The position numbers and the translations under genes were made by a program. Under the pieces are notes generated by a model. That model was not told where the DNA came from. It made no database searches and saw only the letters and a list, made by a program, of their open reading frames with translations. A stretch of DNA of 64,000 nt from positions 1 to 64,000 of the forward strand of contig JAOQAG010000027.1 of NCBI GenBank assembly GCA_025963715.1. The letters are read 5' to 3'. This document shows, one piece after another, positions 16,684 through 24,847 of the stretch. This DNA comes from Bacteroidota bacterium. GTDB taxonomy: Bacteria > Bacteroidota > Bacteroidia > 2-12-FULL-35-15. Position 1 is the stretch's first letter, and each line of letters starts with the position of its first letter.

Positions 16684-18065
16684 TAAAATTGAAAATAAAT
16701 AAATTGTTTCGCGTTGAACTCTCCGAATAAATAACTCAATAATAACAGGCAGCAGCTGATCATAATAACCGACAGGCTGGTTTTAAAAATACTGCGTTTT
16801 ATAAACCGTTCGGTAAATACTAGTCCTGCGATCAGTGCAAAACAAAAAATCAGCTCCGTACGGTTGAATACCGCCGGTAGTGTATTGTTAACGGATAGAT
16901 GAAACAAATGATCCAGCGCTACAAATGCATCTTTCACTTCTTTCACCCGGAAAAAGATCCAGGCAATACACACGCTGCAAAACACAAAAATGATTTTTAA
17001 AAAAGCCGGGATCTTCCATTTTATTTTTTGGAAGATCATCCTTTCGGAGATGAGCAAAAAACCGTGTAATGCGCCCCATACCACAAAATTCCAGCGGGCG
17101 CCGTGCCACAAGCCGCTTAATAAAAACACCAACCCGATGTTGAATACCCAACGGGATCGACTGGTACGGTTGCCTCCCAACGGAATGTACACGTAATCGC
17201 GGAACCAGCTGGAAAGCGAAATGTGCCAGCGGGTCCAGAACTCGCTAATGGAAGTTGATAAATAAGGCGATTTAAAATTTTCCACCAGCCGGATACCCAT
17301 GATGTTGGAAACGCCCAGTGCGATGTCGGTATAGCCGGAAAAATCACAATAAATTTCGAATGCAAAAAATACGGTCGCAATTAAAACCGACAATCCATTA
17401 CTTGGATAAATGTGATCGAAAACGGGATCTACAAAAAGTGTGAGCCGGTCGGCGATCACTACTTTTTTAAAAACGCCGCAGGCAATCCTGAAAATTCCTT
17501 CTGTTAAATTACGCTCTTTAAATACGATCGGCTGCCTGAATTTTGGAAGCAACTGTTGCGGCCGCTCAATGGGACCGGCTACCAGCTGCGGAAAATACAA
17601 TACATACAAGCTGTAATTTAAAAAATTGGTTTCTGCTTTTTGATTGCCGCGATACACTTCAATGGTGTAGCTCATCGCCTGGAATGTGTGGAACGACAGG
17701 CCGATCGGCAAAATAATATCCAGCACCGGCAAATGATTGTGCACATGCGCCAGGTTCAATAAAACGGAAATGGTATCGTTCAGGAAGTTGTAATATTTAT
17801 AAAAAACAAGGATCCCAATGTTGGAAACCAAACTGATCACCAGCCAGCTTTTTTTGTGATGACTGCTTTTTTCAATCTGCCTTCCGGCGAAATAATCGAT
17901 GGCAATCACCACAACAAGGATCAGTAAATAAACCGGCTTGAACACCATGTAGAAATAGCAGCTGGCGATCAACAGCCATGGCTTGCGCAGGTTTTGCGGA
18001 ATGCTGAAAAGAATGAAAAAGAATGCGAAAAAAAACAGCAGGAATTGTAAGGAATTAAAAAGCAT
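16683..18065 (-). CDS. MBOAT family membrane O-acyltransferase (AlgI/DltB-like)
   Basis: The 460-residue protein spans the membrane many times. The MBOAT signature includes FDYFAGRQIEKS-like and SISEFWTRWHISLSSWFRDYVYIPLGGNR blocks, with the catalytic His in SGLWHGARWNFVVWGALHG at about 315-335. It transfers acyl groups from the cytoplasm to a partner outside. The next gene encodes that SGNH-type partner with overlapping codons, strong evidence for an acylation pair. It is first in the four-gene operon. The upstream 293 bp contain palindromic repeats rather than an obvious promoter. Confidence 0.95.
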   Translation of the reverse strand: MLFNSLQFLLFFFAFFFILFSIPQNLRKPWLLIASCYFYMVFKPVYLLILVVVIAIDYFAGRQIEKSSHHKKSWLVISLVSNIGILVFYKYYNFLNDTISVLLNLAHVHNHLPVLDIILPIGLSFHTFQAMSYTIEVYRGNQKAETNFLNYSLYVLYFPQLVAGPIERPQQLLPKFRQPIVFKERNLTEGIFRIACGVFKKVVIADRLTLFVDPVFDHIYPSNGLSVLIATVFFAFEIYCDFSGYTDIALGVSNIMGIRLVENFKSPYLSTSISEFWTRWHISLSSWFRDYVYIPLGGNRTSRSRWVFNIGLVFLLSGLWHGARWNFVVWGALHGFLLISERMIFQKIKWKIPAFLKIIFVFCSVCIAWIFFRVKEVKDAFVALDHLFHLSVNNTLPAVFNRTELIFCFALIAGLVFTERFIKRSIFKTSLSVIMISCCLLLLSYLFGEFNAKQFIYFQF

Positions 18066-18358
18066 ACCGGTTGGTTTTTAATAGCAAAGCAATTGTTTTA
18101 TATCTGTTGTAAATATAAAACAATTGCTTTTATTGTTGGGTGCTGTTTTTGTACAAAGATTGTTGCTTACGTTGGGCGTAGCGTCCGTTTAACATAGGAT
18201 ACTCACACTTGTCAGAATTGAAATCGACTCACTATCTCAAACTGTCATCCCGCACTTGTTGCGGGATCTCGTAAATGTCAGCAGCATCTAATTAACCGAT
18301 CCCGCAACATTGCGGGATGACGATCAGAAAAAAATTCTAATGTTAAATTAAAACATTC
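18066..18358. other. intergenic region with head-to-head palindromes
   Basis: The region separates the MBOAT operon start from the lysS stop. It holds an AT-rich part, then two GTCATCCCG-family palindromes facing each other (18244-18267 and 18298-18321). No gene or clear promoter is seen. Confidence 0.7.
18244..18321. repeat. paired GTCATCCCG palindromic repeats
   Basis: GTCATCCCGCACTTGTTGCG continues to GGAT. About 30 bp later GATCCCGCAACATTGCGGG continues to ATGAC. Each is itself a hairpin and together they make one larger inverted repeat. Confidence 0.85.
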
Positions 18359-20068
18359 TTACTCCACCGCCTGATAAACCGGCCCTTCGCGCTTCACAAG
18401 GCTTCTTTCTTCCAGCGAGTTCATCATTTTCTGCAGCTGGTTTTTCGAAATTCCCATGATCTCACTAATACTTACAAGTGTTGCCGGGTTTTGCGTTTTT
18501 ATTACATCCAGGATTTTTGCTTCTTCGGGCTTTAATTCCACCACCGCTTTTTTCACCTCTTCGGGGCGCATTTGCGGGAAAAATAATACATCCTGTATGG
18601 ATACATTATTGGTCATGATCATCGCCAAACGGTCGATCCCAATACCGATCCCGGATGTTGGCGGCATTCCGTATTCCAGTGCGCGTAAAAAATCCTGATC
18701 GATAAACATGGCTTCATCATCGCCACGTTCCATTAATTTTATTTGTTCTTCAAAACGCTCCCGCTGATCGATCGGATCATTTAATTCGGAATATGCATTT
18801 GCCAATTCCTTGCCGTTTACCATCAGCTCAAAACGCTCTACCAGTCCGGGTTTGCTGCGGTGTTTTTTTGTAAGCGGACTCATTTCTACCGGGTAATCCG
18901 TGATAAAAGTCGGTTGCATATAATTGCCTTCGCATTTAGCGCCGAAAATTTCATCGATCAATTTTCCTTTACCCATGCTTGGCGCCACGTCAATTTTCAA
19001 TTGTTTGCAGGCTTCGCGCAAACCGTCTTCGTCCATGCCACTGATATCGATGCCGGTAAATTCTTTGATGGAATCAAACATGGTAATGCGTTTGAAGGGG
19101 CGCTGAAAATCAATTACATTTTCTCCTACCTGTACTTTTGTAGTTCCATTCAGATCCATTGCAATTTTTTCGATCAGTTCTTCCGTCACATCCATCATCC
19201 AGTTATAATCTTTATACGCTACATACAGCTCCATTACTGTAAATTCGGGGTTGTGCGTACGGTCCATTCCTTCGTTGCGGAAGTTCCTGGAAAACTCATA
19301 CACGCCATCAAATCCACCTACGATCAGGCGTTTCAAATACAGCTCATTGGCGATCCGCATGTACATGGGAATGTTCAGCGAGTTGTGATGCGTTACAAAC
19401 GGGCGTGCAGATGCGCCACCCGGAATAGCCTGTAAAACGGGCGTATCCACTTCTAAATATCCTTTTTCATTGTAAAAATCGCGAATGGTATTTACCATTT
19501 TTGTGCGTTTGATAAATGTTTCTTTCACATGCGGATTGATGATCAGATCCACATAACGCTGGCGGTAACGAAATTCCGGATCGGTTACTTCATCAAACAC
19601 ATTTCCTTCATCATCGCGCTTTACCGCTGGTAGCGGGCGTAACGATTTGCTCAGCATTTTAAAGGAAGTAGCATGAATGGAAATTTCACCTACTTTGGTA
19701 ACAAACACATAACCGGTAATCCCAACAATATCGCCCAAGTCGGTGTGTTTTTTAAACAGCTGATCAAACAACGATTTATCTTCACCCGGGCAAATATCGT
19801 CGCGGCGGATGTATACCTGGATGCGGCCGGTTGCGTCCTGCAGGCTTACAAAGCAGGCTTTACCCATGTCGCGGTTGCTCATGATCCTTCCGGCGATGCT
19901 GATATTGGTATACTCATCCGCCTTCTCCGGCGTAAAATTCTCTAAAATATTTTTTGCTGTTGCGTTGATCTCTACCAATGCAGCAGGATAGGCATCAATG
20001 CCCATGTTGGTAATCTCTTTTAGTTTACCGCGTCTTAATAATTCCTGTTCGCTTAACTCAATACTCAT
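18359..20068 (-). CDS. lysS: lysyl-tRNA synthetase (class II) with C-terminal extension
   Basis: The enzyme charges tRNA-Lys. Its 569 residues contain the OB-fold anticodon domain (about 50-150), motif 2 (YEFSRNFRNEGMDRTHNPEFT) and motif 3 (GIGIGIDRLAMIMT). It is about 65 residues longer than E. coli LysS. The extension LKPEEAKILDVIKTQNPATLVSISEIMGI looks like a winged-helix or helix-turn-helix domain; I know similar extensions in other Bacteroidota but not their function. A -7 box TATATTTG lies on the minus strand at 20098-20105. The gene is probably transcribed alone. Confidence 0.97.
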   Translation of the reverse strand: MSIELSEQELLRRGKLKEITNMGIDAYPAALVEINATAKNILENFTPEKADEYTNISIAGRIMSNRDMGKACFVSLQDATGRIQVYIRRDDICPGEDKSLFDQLFKKHTDLGDIVGITGYVFVTKVGEISIHATSFKMLSKSLRPLPAVKRDDEGNVFDEVTDPEFRYRQRYVDLIINPHVKETFIKRTKMVNTIRDFYNEKGYLEVDTPVLQAIPGGASARPFVTHHNSLNIPMYMRIANELYLKRLIVGGFDGVYEFSRNFRNEGMDRTHNPEFTVMELYVAYKDYNWMMDVTEELIEKIAMDLNGTTKVQVGENVIDFQRPFKRITMFDSIKEFTGIDISGMDEDGLREACKQLKIDVAPSMGKGKLIDEIFGAKCEGNYMQPTFITDYPVEMSPLTKKHRSKPGLVERFELMVNGKELANAYSELNDPIDQRERFEEQIKLMERGDDEAMFIDQDFLRALEYGMPPTSGIGIGIDRLAMIMTNNVSIQDVLFFPQMRPEEVKKAVVELKPEEAKILDVIKTQNPATLVSISEIMGISKNQLQKMMNSLEERSLVKREGPVYQAVE

Positions 20069-20097
20069 CTTTAAATTTGTGTTATTTTTTTGAATTG

Positions 20098-20105
20098 CAA
20101 ATATA
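20098..20105 (-). promoter_or_regulatory. -7 box TATATTTG of lysS
   Basis: Read on the minus strand, TATATTTG matches TAnnTTTG and lies 30 bp before the lysS ATG. A -33 TTTG at the right distance is not clear. Confidence 0.55.
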
Positions 20106-20206
20106 CACGCAAAGAAACGATAATTGTAAATTATAGCCGAAAAATTGCCTTGCCATTAAAGCAAAAAGTGTATTTTTACTGCTTAAAGATCGATTAATAT
20201 AAGCGC

Positions 20207-21190
20207 ATGAAAACACTTGTAGCAAATTTTTCAAAACAACTGGCAGAGGCCATCTCTATCGGAAACAATGCGAAGCTGAGCGCTTCTGAAAACAAAATTT
20301 CAAATGTATTGATCTGTGGGCTCGGCGGTTCCGGCATCGGTGGAAGCATTGTTACAGAACTGGTTTCGGCCAATGCAACTGTGCCGATCAATGTTACAAA
20401 AGGATATTTTATTCCCGCATACGTAAATGAAAACACACTGGTAATTATCTCCAGTTACTCCGGAAATACAGAGGAAACGCTCAACTGCATGGAACTGGCA
20501 ATTGCTAAAAAAGCAAAGATCACCAGCATTACTTCTGCAGGAAAAGTATTGGAAATTTCCAAAGCAAAAAATTTAGATTGTATTGTTGTTCCGGGAGGAA
20601 TGCCTCCCCGCTCCTGCCTTGGATATTCATTAACGCAGCTGTTTTTTATTCTTGGTTTTCATAAGATCATTTCCATTAATTACAAAGCAGATCTGGAAGC
20701 TGCCATCAAATTAATTGATGCGGAAGAAACCGGCATCATCGCGGAAGCAAGCGCTATTGCTGCAAAATTAAAAGGAAAAATTCCGGTGATCTATGCCACT
20801 ACCAACAATGAAGGCATTGCGATCCGTTTCCGCCAGCAGCTGAATGAAAATTCGAAAGTGCTTTGCTGGCACCACATTATTCCGGAAATGAACCACAATG
20901 AGCTGGTGGGCTGGACCGAAAAAAATGACAATTTAAGCGTACTTATTTTCCTTGACCGCGATGAATATACCCGCAATTTAGCACGCGTGGATATTAATAA
21001 AGAAGTGATCAAAAAATATGCTGCCGCGATCACCGAAGTTTATTCAAAAGGAAATTCGGTAATTGAAAAAGCCATTTATTTTATTCATCTTGGCGATTGG
21101 GTTTCTATCGCTTTGGGCGAATTGCGTGGTGCCGACCTGATGGAGGTAAACGTGATCAACCACCTGAAAGCGAAATTATCGGAGATTTAA
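20207..21190 (+). CDS. bifunctional phosphoglucose/phosphomannose isomerase
   Basis: This 327-residue SIS-domain protein interconverts glucose 6-phosphate or mannose 6-phosphate with fructose 6-phosphate. It contains the N-terminal SIS signature VLICGLGGSGIGGSIVTEL (about 32-50), the phosphosugar loop ISSYSGNTEET (about 83-93) and the family block GGMPPRSCLGYS with the arginine and serine typical of the archaeal-type bifunctional enzyme. The C-terminus contains HHIIPEMNHNELVGW, with the catalytic His and Glu. It lies alone between divergently oriented lysS and the downstream lipB. Confidence 0.93.
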   Translation: MKTLVANFSKQLAEAISIGNNAKLSASENKISNVLICGLGGSGIGGSIVTELVSANATVPINVTKGYFIPAYVNENTLVIISSYSGNTEETLNCMELAIAKKAKITSITSAGKVLEISKAKNLDCIVVPGGMPPRSCLGYSLTQLFFILGFHKIISINYKADLEAAIKLIDAEETGIIAEASAIAAKLKGKIPVIYATTNNEGIAIRFRQQLNENSKVLCWHHIIPEMNHNELVGWTEKNDNLSVLIFLDRDEYTRNLARVDINKEVIKKYAAAITEVYSKGNSVIEKAIYFIHLGDWVSIALGELRGADLMEVNVINHLKAKLSEI

Positions 21191-21256
21191 AATCAAGGTT
21201 AGCCACAGATTTTAAATTAATTCTTGCAAATACAGATTCGTAGTTTCGTTTTTTTT

Positions 21257-21280
21257 CCTGCCCGAATCGTTCAGGCGGGC
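21257..21280. repeat. CCTGCCCGA...TTCAGGCGGGC palindrome
   Basis: This intergenic copy of the element found in frame inside the SRPBCC gene (1341-1368) is four bases shorter in the loop. It sits 52 bp before lipB. Confidence 0.65.
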
Positions 21281-21331
21281 GTTATCCGTACCTGAAATGA
21301 ACAATCAGAACTCTTATCTGTTTAAAATACC

Positions 21332-22030
21332 ATGGAGCACGTTACGTTTATCGACCTTGGTTTAACCGATTACAAACAAGCCTGGGATTACCAGGAAAAA
21401 TTGTTTGACGGCATTGTTGCTATAAAAATCGCCAACCGCACTGCAGCGCCTGACGAACAAAAACCGACCAGCAATTACCTTATTTTTTGTGAGCATCCGC
21501 ATGTATACACACTTGGCAACAGTGGCAAAGCGGAGCATTTGCTGGTGAACGAACGCCAGCTGCAGGAAAAAAATGCCACGTATTATAAGATCAACCGCGG
21601 CGGCGATATTACCTATCACGGGCCAGGACAAATTGTTGGCTACCCGATCCTGGATCTTGATCATTTTTTTACAGACATTCATAAATACCTTCGTTTCCTG
21701 GAAGAAATGGTGATCCTTACGCTGGCTGAATACGGAATTGAAGCAGGCAGAAGCGCAGGCGAAACCGGTGTATGGCTGGATGCGGGAACACCGCGTGCAC
21801 GCAAGATCTGCGCAATGGGTATCCGCGCAAGCAGGTGGGTTACCATGCATGGATTTGCGCTGAATGTAAATACCGATCTGAATTATTTCGGCAACATTGT
21901 TCCCTGCGGCATCACCGATAAGGCGGTAACTTCTATGGACAAAGAGCTGGGACGTAAAGTAGAGGAAGAAGAAGTGAAACTAAAATTAAAAAAACATTTT
22001 GCTGCGTTGTTTAATTGCAGCATCGTCTAA
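21332..22030 (+). CDS. lipB: lipoyl(octanoyl) transferase
   Basis: LipB moves octanoate from acyl carrier protein to lipoyl domains of 2-oxoacid dehydrogenases and the glycine cleavage system. The protein is 232 residues. It has GGDITYHGPGQIVGYPI at about 90-106, the catalytic Lys in ARKICAMGIRASRWVTMHG (about 150-168) and the catalytic Cys in NIVPCGITDKAVTSM. It starts at the ATG 21332. The next gene begins 46 bp downstream in the same direction and may be co-transcribed. Confidence 0.97.
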   Translation: MEHVTFIDLGLTDYKQAWDYQEKLFDGIVAIKIANRTAAPDEQKPTSNYLIFCEHPHVYTLGNSGKAEHLLVNERQLQEKNATYYKINRGGDITYHGPGQIVGYPILDLDHFFTDIHKYLRFLEEMVILTLAEYGIEAGRSAGETGVWLDAGTPRARKICAMGIRASRWVTMHGFALNVNTDLNYFGNIVPCGITDKAVTSMDKELGRKVEEEEVKLKLKKHFAALFNCSIV

Positions 22031-22076
22031 ACATTCATTCCTTTTCATTGTTCTCCGTTTTGTGAGAACAACCAAC

Positions 22077-22946
22077 ATGGTAGCCAGATTTTCAATAAAA
22101 GACCTCGAAAAGTTATCAGGGATCAAAGCACACACGCTGCGGGCCTGGGAGCTGCGCTACGGTATTTTAAAGCCGGAACGTACCGATACCAACATCCGCT
22201 GGTATTGCAACAACGAGCTGAAGCTGCTGCTGAACATCACGCTTTTATATAACAACGGTTTCAAGATCTCGAAGATCGCCTGCCTGCAAAACCACGACCT
22301 GGTGGAGGAAGTGAACAAGCTTATTGATGCGCAGGGAAAAGCCTGCGACCAGATCGAAGGATTGATCATTTCGATGGTGGAGCTGGACGAGCAGCGTTTC
22401 GAAAAAATAATTTCCAACAGCATTTTACACAACGGCTTTGCGCATACGATCGAAAATATTGTGTATCCTTTCCTTCACCGCATTGGGATCTTGTGGCAAA
22501 CCGGCAGCATTAACCCTGCACAGGAACATTTTATTTCCAACCTCATCCGCCAGAAACTAATTGTAGCGATCGACGGCGTGCCTGTACCGACAGCTGCAAA
22601 TCCAAAAAGATTTGTACTGTACTTGCCGGATGGTGAATTGCACGAATTAAGTTTGCTGTATTTTGCCTATATCTTAAAATCAAAGGGACACCAGGTTATT
22701 TACCTTGGCCAATCGGTGCCCTTTATGGATCTTGAAAAAGTATTTGAGATCCGGAATCCGCATTACATTCTATCGGTGTTTACACACGTTCCGGCTGCGA
22801 TGGAATACATAAAACAACTCTCGGAAACATTTTCCGGAGCCGGTATTTTATTATCCGGCAACCAATGCCTTGAACCCGGACTAGCGCTTCCGGGCAATAT
22901 TTCCGTTTTTAAAACCCCGGCCGATCTTCTGGTGCTGATCTCCTAG
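22077..22946 (+). CDS. CarH/LitR-like MerR regulator with B12-binding domain
   Basis: I start at the ATG 22077 (289 residues); an upstream frame overlapping lipB adds nothing conserved. The MerR winged helix is at 1-70 (FSIKDLEKLSGIKAHTLRAWELRYG). The four-helix and cobalamin domains follow with the photoreceptor hallmark W140-x9-E150-H151 (WQTGSINPAQEH) and H189 in GELHELSLLY. That His is at the place of the lower cobalt ligand, although the usual following Gly is Ser. In CarH, adenosylcobalamin drives tetramer formation on DNA in the dark and light breaks it. An ECF sigma gene follows with a dyad over its promoter, a probable target. Confidence 0.9.
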   Translation: MVARFSIKDLEKLSGIKAHTLRAWELRYGILKPERTDTNIRWYCNNELKLLLNITLLYNNGFKISKIACLQNHDLVEEVNKLIDAQGKACDQIEGLIISMVELDEQRFEKIISNSILHNGFAHTIENIVYPFLHRIGILWQTGSINPAQEHFISNLIRQKLIVAIDGVPVPTAANPKRFVLYLPDGELHELSLLYFAYILKSKGHQVIYLGQSVPFMDLEKVFEIRNPHYILSVFTHVPAAMEYIKQLSETFSGAGILLSGNQCLEPGLALPGNISVFKTPADLLVLIS

Positions 22947-23168
22947 TATTATAAAAAAATTACTTAAAGAACGTCATTGCGAGGGCGAAAAGCCCTCGCA
23001 ATGACGTAACTTTCCAATAATCATTTTATATATCAAACTATTGATAATCAATAATTTAAGTTAAGTTTTACTTTTCTCAACAAGACTATTTCTCCCATTT
23101 TTTCTACATGGTATTGTTCATTCACCCGGATCCGCCTTATTAAAATTTAGCTGACAAAAATCAATTCT
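22947..23168. other. intergenic region with 16-bp palindrome
   Basis: The gap between the CarH-like gene and the ECF sigma promoter holds a hairpin at 22971-23007 and otherwise AT-rich sequence. No gene is seen. Confidence 0.7.
22971..23007 (+). repeat. palindrome ACGTCATTGCGAGGGC / GCCCTCGCAATGACGT
   Basis: The 16-bp perfect stem (22971-22986 with 22992-23007) has loop GAAAA. It is of the widespread GTCATTGCGAGG repeat type. It stands 25 bp after the regulator's stop and may also act as a terminator, but lacks a T-tract. Confidence 0.85.
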
Positions 23169-23196
23169 GTTTAACTTTTTTGTATATTTGTTAAAC
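23169..23196 (+). promoter_or_regulatory. ECF sigma gene promoter with dyad operator
   Basis: GTTTAAC (23169-23175) and GTTAAAC (23190-23196) form a 7-bp inverted repeat 14 bp apart, wrapped around the -7 box TATATTTG (23183-23190). This is a plausible binding site for the neighbouring MerR-type repressor. The TSS would fall near 23197. Confidence 0.6.
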
Positions 23197-23215
23197 AATA
23201 TAAAATAAAAATAAA

Positions 23216-23728
23216 ATGACAGCAATCGAATTTAACCAGCAGCTCATTTACCAGGGAACTTCGTTGAAAAAATTTGCTTACAGCTTAACACTGAATGGCG
23301 AAGAAGCGCAGGATCTTGTGCAGGATACCTATGTAAAAGCGATCAGTTACCGCGACAAGTTTATGGATGCGACGAACCTGAAAGCATGGCTGTATACAAT
23401 TATGAAAAACACCTTCATCAATAATTACAGGAGATCCATAAAAACCCGCCAGATCATTCAGCAAACGGACGACCTGAGCCTGGTAAAACCGGTGAGCGGC
23501 ACCAACGGACCAAGTGCCGAATCACAGATCAATGAAAAGCAGATCACCAGCGCGATCAATGCACTGGATGATGATTATAAAATTCCGTTCGTGCGTTATT
23601 TCGACGGTTACAAATACAAGGAAATTGCGGATGAATTAGACCTCCCGATCGGTACCGTAAAAAGCAGGATCTTCCTTGCCAGGAAAAAGCTGATGCTGGA
23701 TTTAAAGGATTTTGTCTATCAAAATTAG
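23216..23728 (+). CDS. ECF-type RNA polymerase sigma factor
   Basis: This 170-residue factor has region 2 at about 15-80 (LTLNGEEAQDLVQDTYVKAI, NLKAWLYTIMKNTFINNYRR) and region 4 at about 110-165 (ALDDDYKIPFVRYFDGYKYKEIADELDLPIGTVKSRI). It closely resembles the sigma factors that stand beside CarH-like regulators in Bacteroidota carotenoid clusters. Here no crt genes follow, so its targets must lie elsewhere or differ. No anti-sigma gene is adjacent, so control is probably by the upstream regulator through the dyad at its promoter. Confidence 0.95.
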   Translation: MTAIEFNQQLIYQGTSLKKFAYSLTLNGEEAQDLVQDTYVKAISYRDKFMDATNLKAWLYTIMKNTFINNYRRSIKTRQIIQQTDDLSLVKPVSGTNGPSAESQINEKQITSAINALDDDYKIPFVRYFDGYKYKEIADELDLPIGTVKSRIFLARKKLMLDLKDFVYQN

Positions 23729-23766
23729 TTAACTCTTATTATTAAACGTTAAACAGTTGGTTTCTC

Positions 23767-23886
23767 AACACAGAGGACACGGAGAAAAAAAGAGTGTTTC
23801 ACAGAGAAAAAAATGCTTCGACAAGCTCAGCATGACTTTTTACAAAAACTCTGTGAAGCTCTTTTTTTCTCCGTGTCCTCTGTGTT
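23767..23886. repeat. large palindromic element, 28-bp perfect arms
   Basis: The arm 23767-23794 (AACACAGAGGACACGGAG, A-run, GAG) is the exact reverse complement of 23859-23886. An inner pair TTCACAGAG/CTCTGTGAA (23798-23806/23849-23857) continues the stem. The loop carries the CTTCGACAAGCTCAGCATGAC repeat, itself a small hairpin, so two repeat families are nested. It lies between the sigma gene and the ABC transporter. Confidence 0.95.
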
Positions 23887-23926
23887 AAAAACCGTAAATT
23901 TGCGCTGAATTTTCCTCCCGAAAACA

Positions 23927-24847
23927 ATGCCGAATACATCCGAAAAAATAGTTGAAATAAAAAACCTCGTGAAACATTATGGAAAATTCCATGCGGTGGA
24001 AGATGTGAGTTTTGATGTTTACCGTGGTGATGTATTTGGTTTTCTCGGCCCGAACGGCGCAGGAAAAAGCACCACTATCCGCACCATGCTTTCGCTGATC
24101 AAACCTACCAGCGGCGAGCTAAAATTATTTGGAAAAGATCTGCTGAAAGACCGTAATTATATTTTAAGCAAGATCGGCTGTATTGTGGAGAAGCCCGATT
24201 TTTATAAATATTTATCTGCCGAAAAAAATATTGAGATCTTTGCACGCTTATCGGGTGTAACCGTTACCAAAAGCAAGATCCACGAGATCATTGAATTTGT
24301 GGGATTGAAGGGCCGTGAAAAAGACAAGCTCGGCGGATTTTCGCACGGGATGAAACAACGCCTGGGAATTGCGCAAACACTGGTGCACGACCCCGAGCTG
24401 ATCATCCTGGATGAGCCCACCACCGGACTGGATCCGCAAGGGATCATCGATATCCGCAACCTTATTTTACAATTAAAGAACGAGCGCAATAAAACCGTGC
24501 TGCTTTCTTCACACATCCTTTCGGAGATCGAGTTGATCGCGAACAGAATGGTGATCATCAACAAAGGAAAAACAATTGTGCAGGGTTCTGTAAGCGAATT
24601 ATTAAATGCGCAGGAGCTGATCGTTTCTTTTTCTGTTGACAACATGGAGAAAGCAAAACAATTATTGGCAAACGCCGGAATGACACAATTGATAGACAAA
24701 ACAGAGGATAGTAATTTATTACTGCACATTTCGCAGGAAAAAATTCCGGTCGTTAATAAATTATTTTGCGATAACGGGATCAATGTTTTTTCGATTGAAG
24801 CAAAACGAAAACTGGAAGATTATTTTTTAAAACTCATCAACGCCTGA
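23927..24847 (+). CDS. ABC transporter ATP-binding protein
   Basis: The 306-residue subunit has a Walker A motif (GPNGAGKSTTIRTM, about 45-58), signature motif (SHGMKQRLGIA, about 138-148), Walker B (LIILDEPTTGLDPQG) and H-loop (LLSSHILSEIE). The C-terminal ~90 residues are the regulatory extension common in ABC-2-type exporters. Its stop overlaps the start of the permease gene at 24847, so the two are translationally coupled. Substrate is not evident; a LolA-like gene follows in the same operon. Confidence 0.96.
   Translation: MPNTSEKIVEIKNLVKHYGKFHAVEDVSFDVYRGDVFGFLGPNGAGKSTTIRTMLSLIKPTSGELKLFGKDLLKDRNYILSKIGCIVEKPDFYKYLSAEKNIEIFARLSGVTVTKSKIHEIIEFVGLKGREKDKLGGFSHGMKQRLGIAQTLVHDPELIILDEPTTGLDPQGIIDIRNLILQLKNERNKTVLLSSHILSEIELIANRMVIINKGKTIVQGSVSELLNAQELIVSFSVDNMEKAKQLLANAGMTQLIDKTEDSNLLLHISQEKIPVVNKLFCDNGINVFSIEAKRKLEDYFLKLINA

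Noticed and set aside
21999-22076. Earlier start for the CarH-like regulator overlapping lipB
   Set aside because: The 26 extra residues carry no MerR-like sequence, and the HTH begins properly at the ATG 22077.
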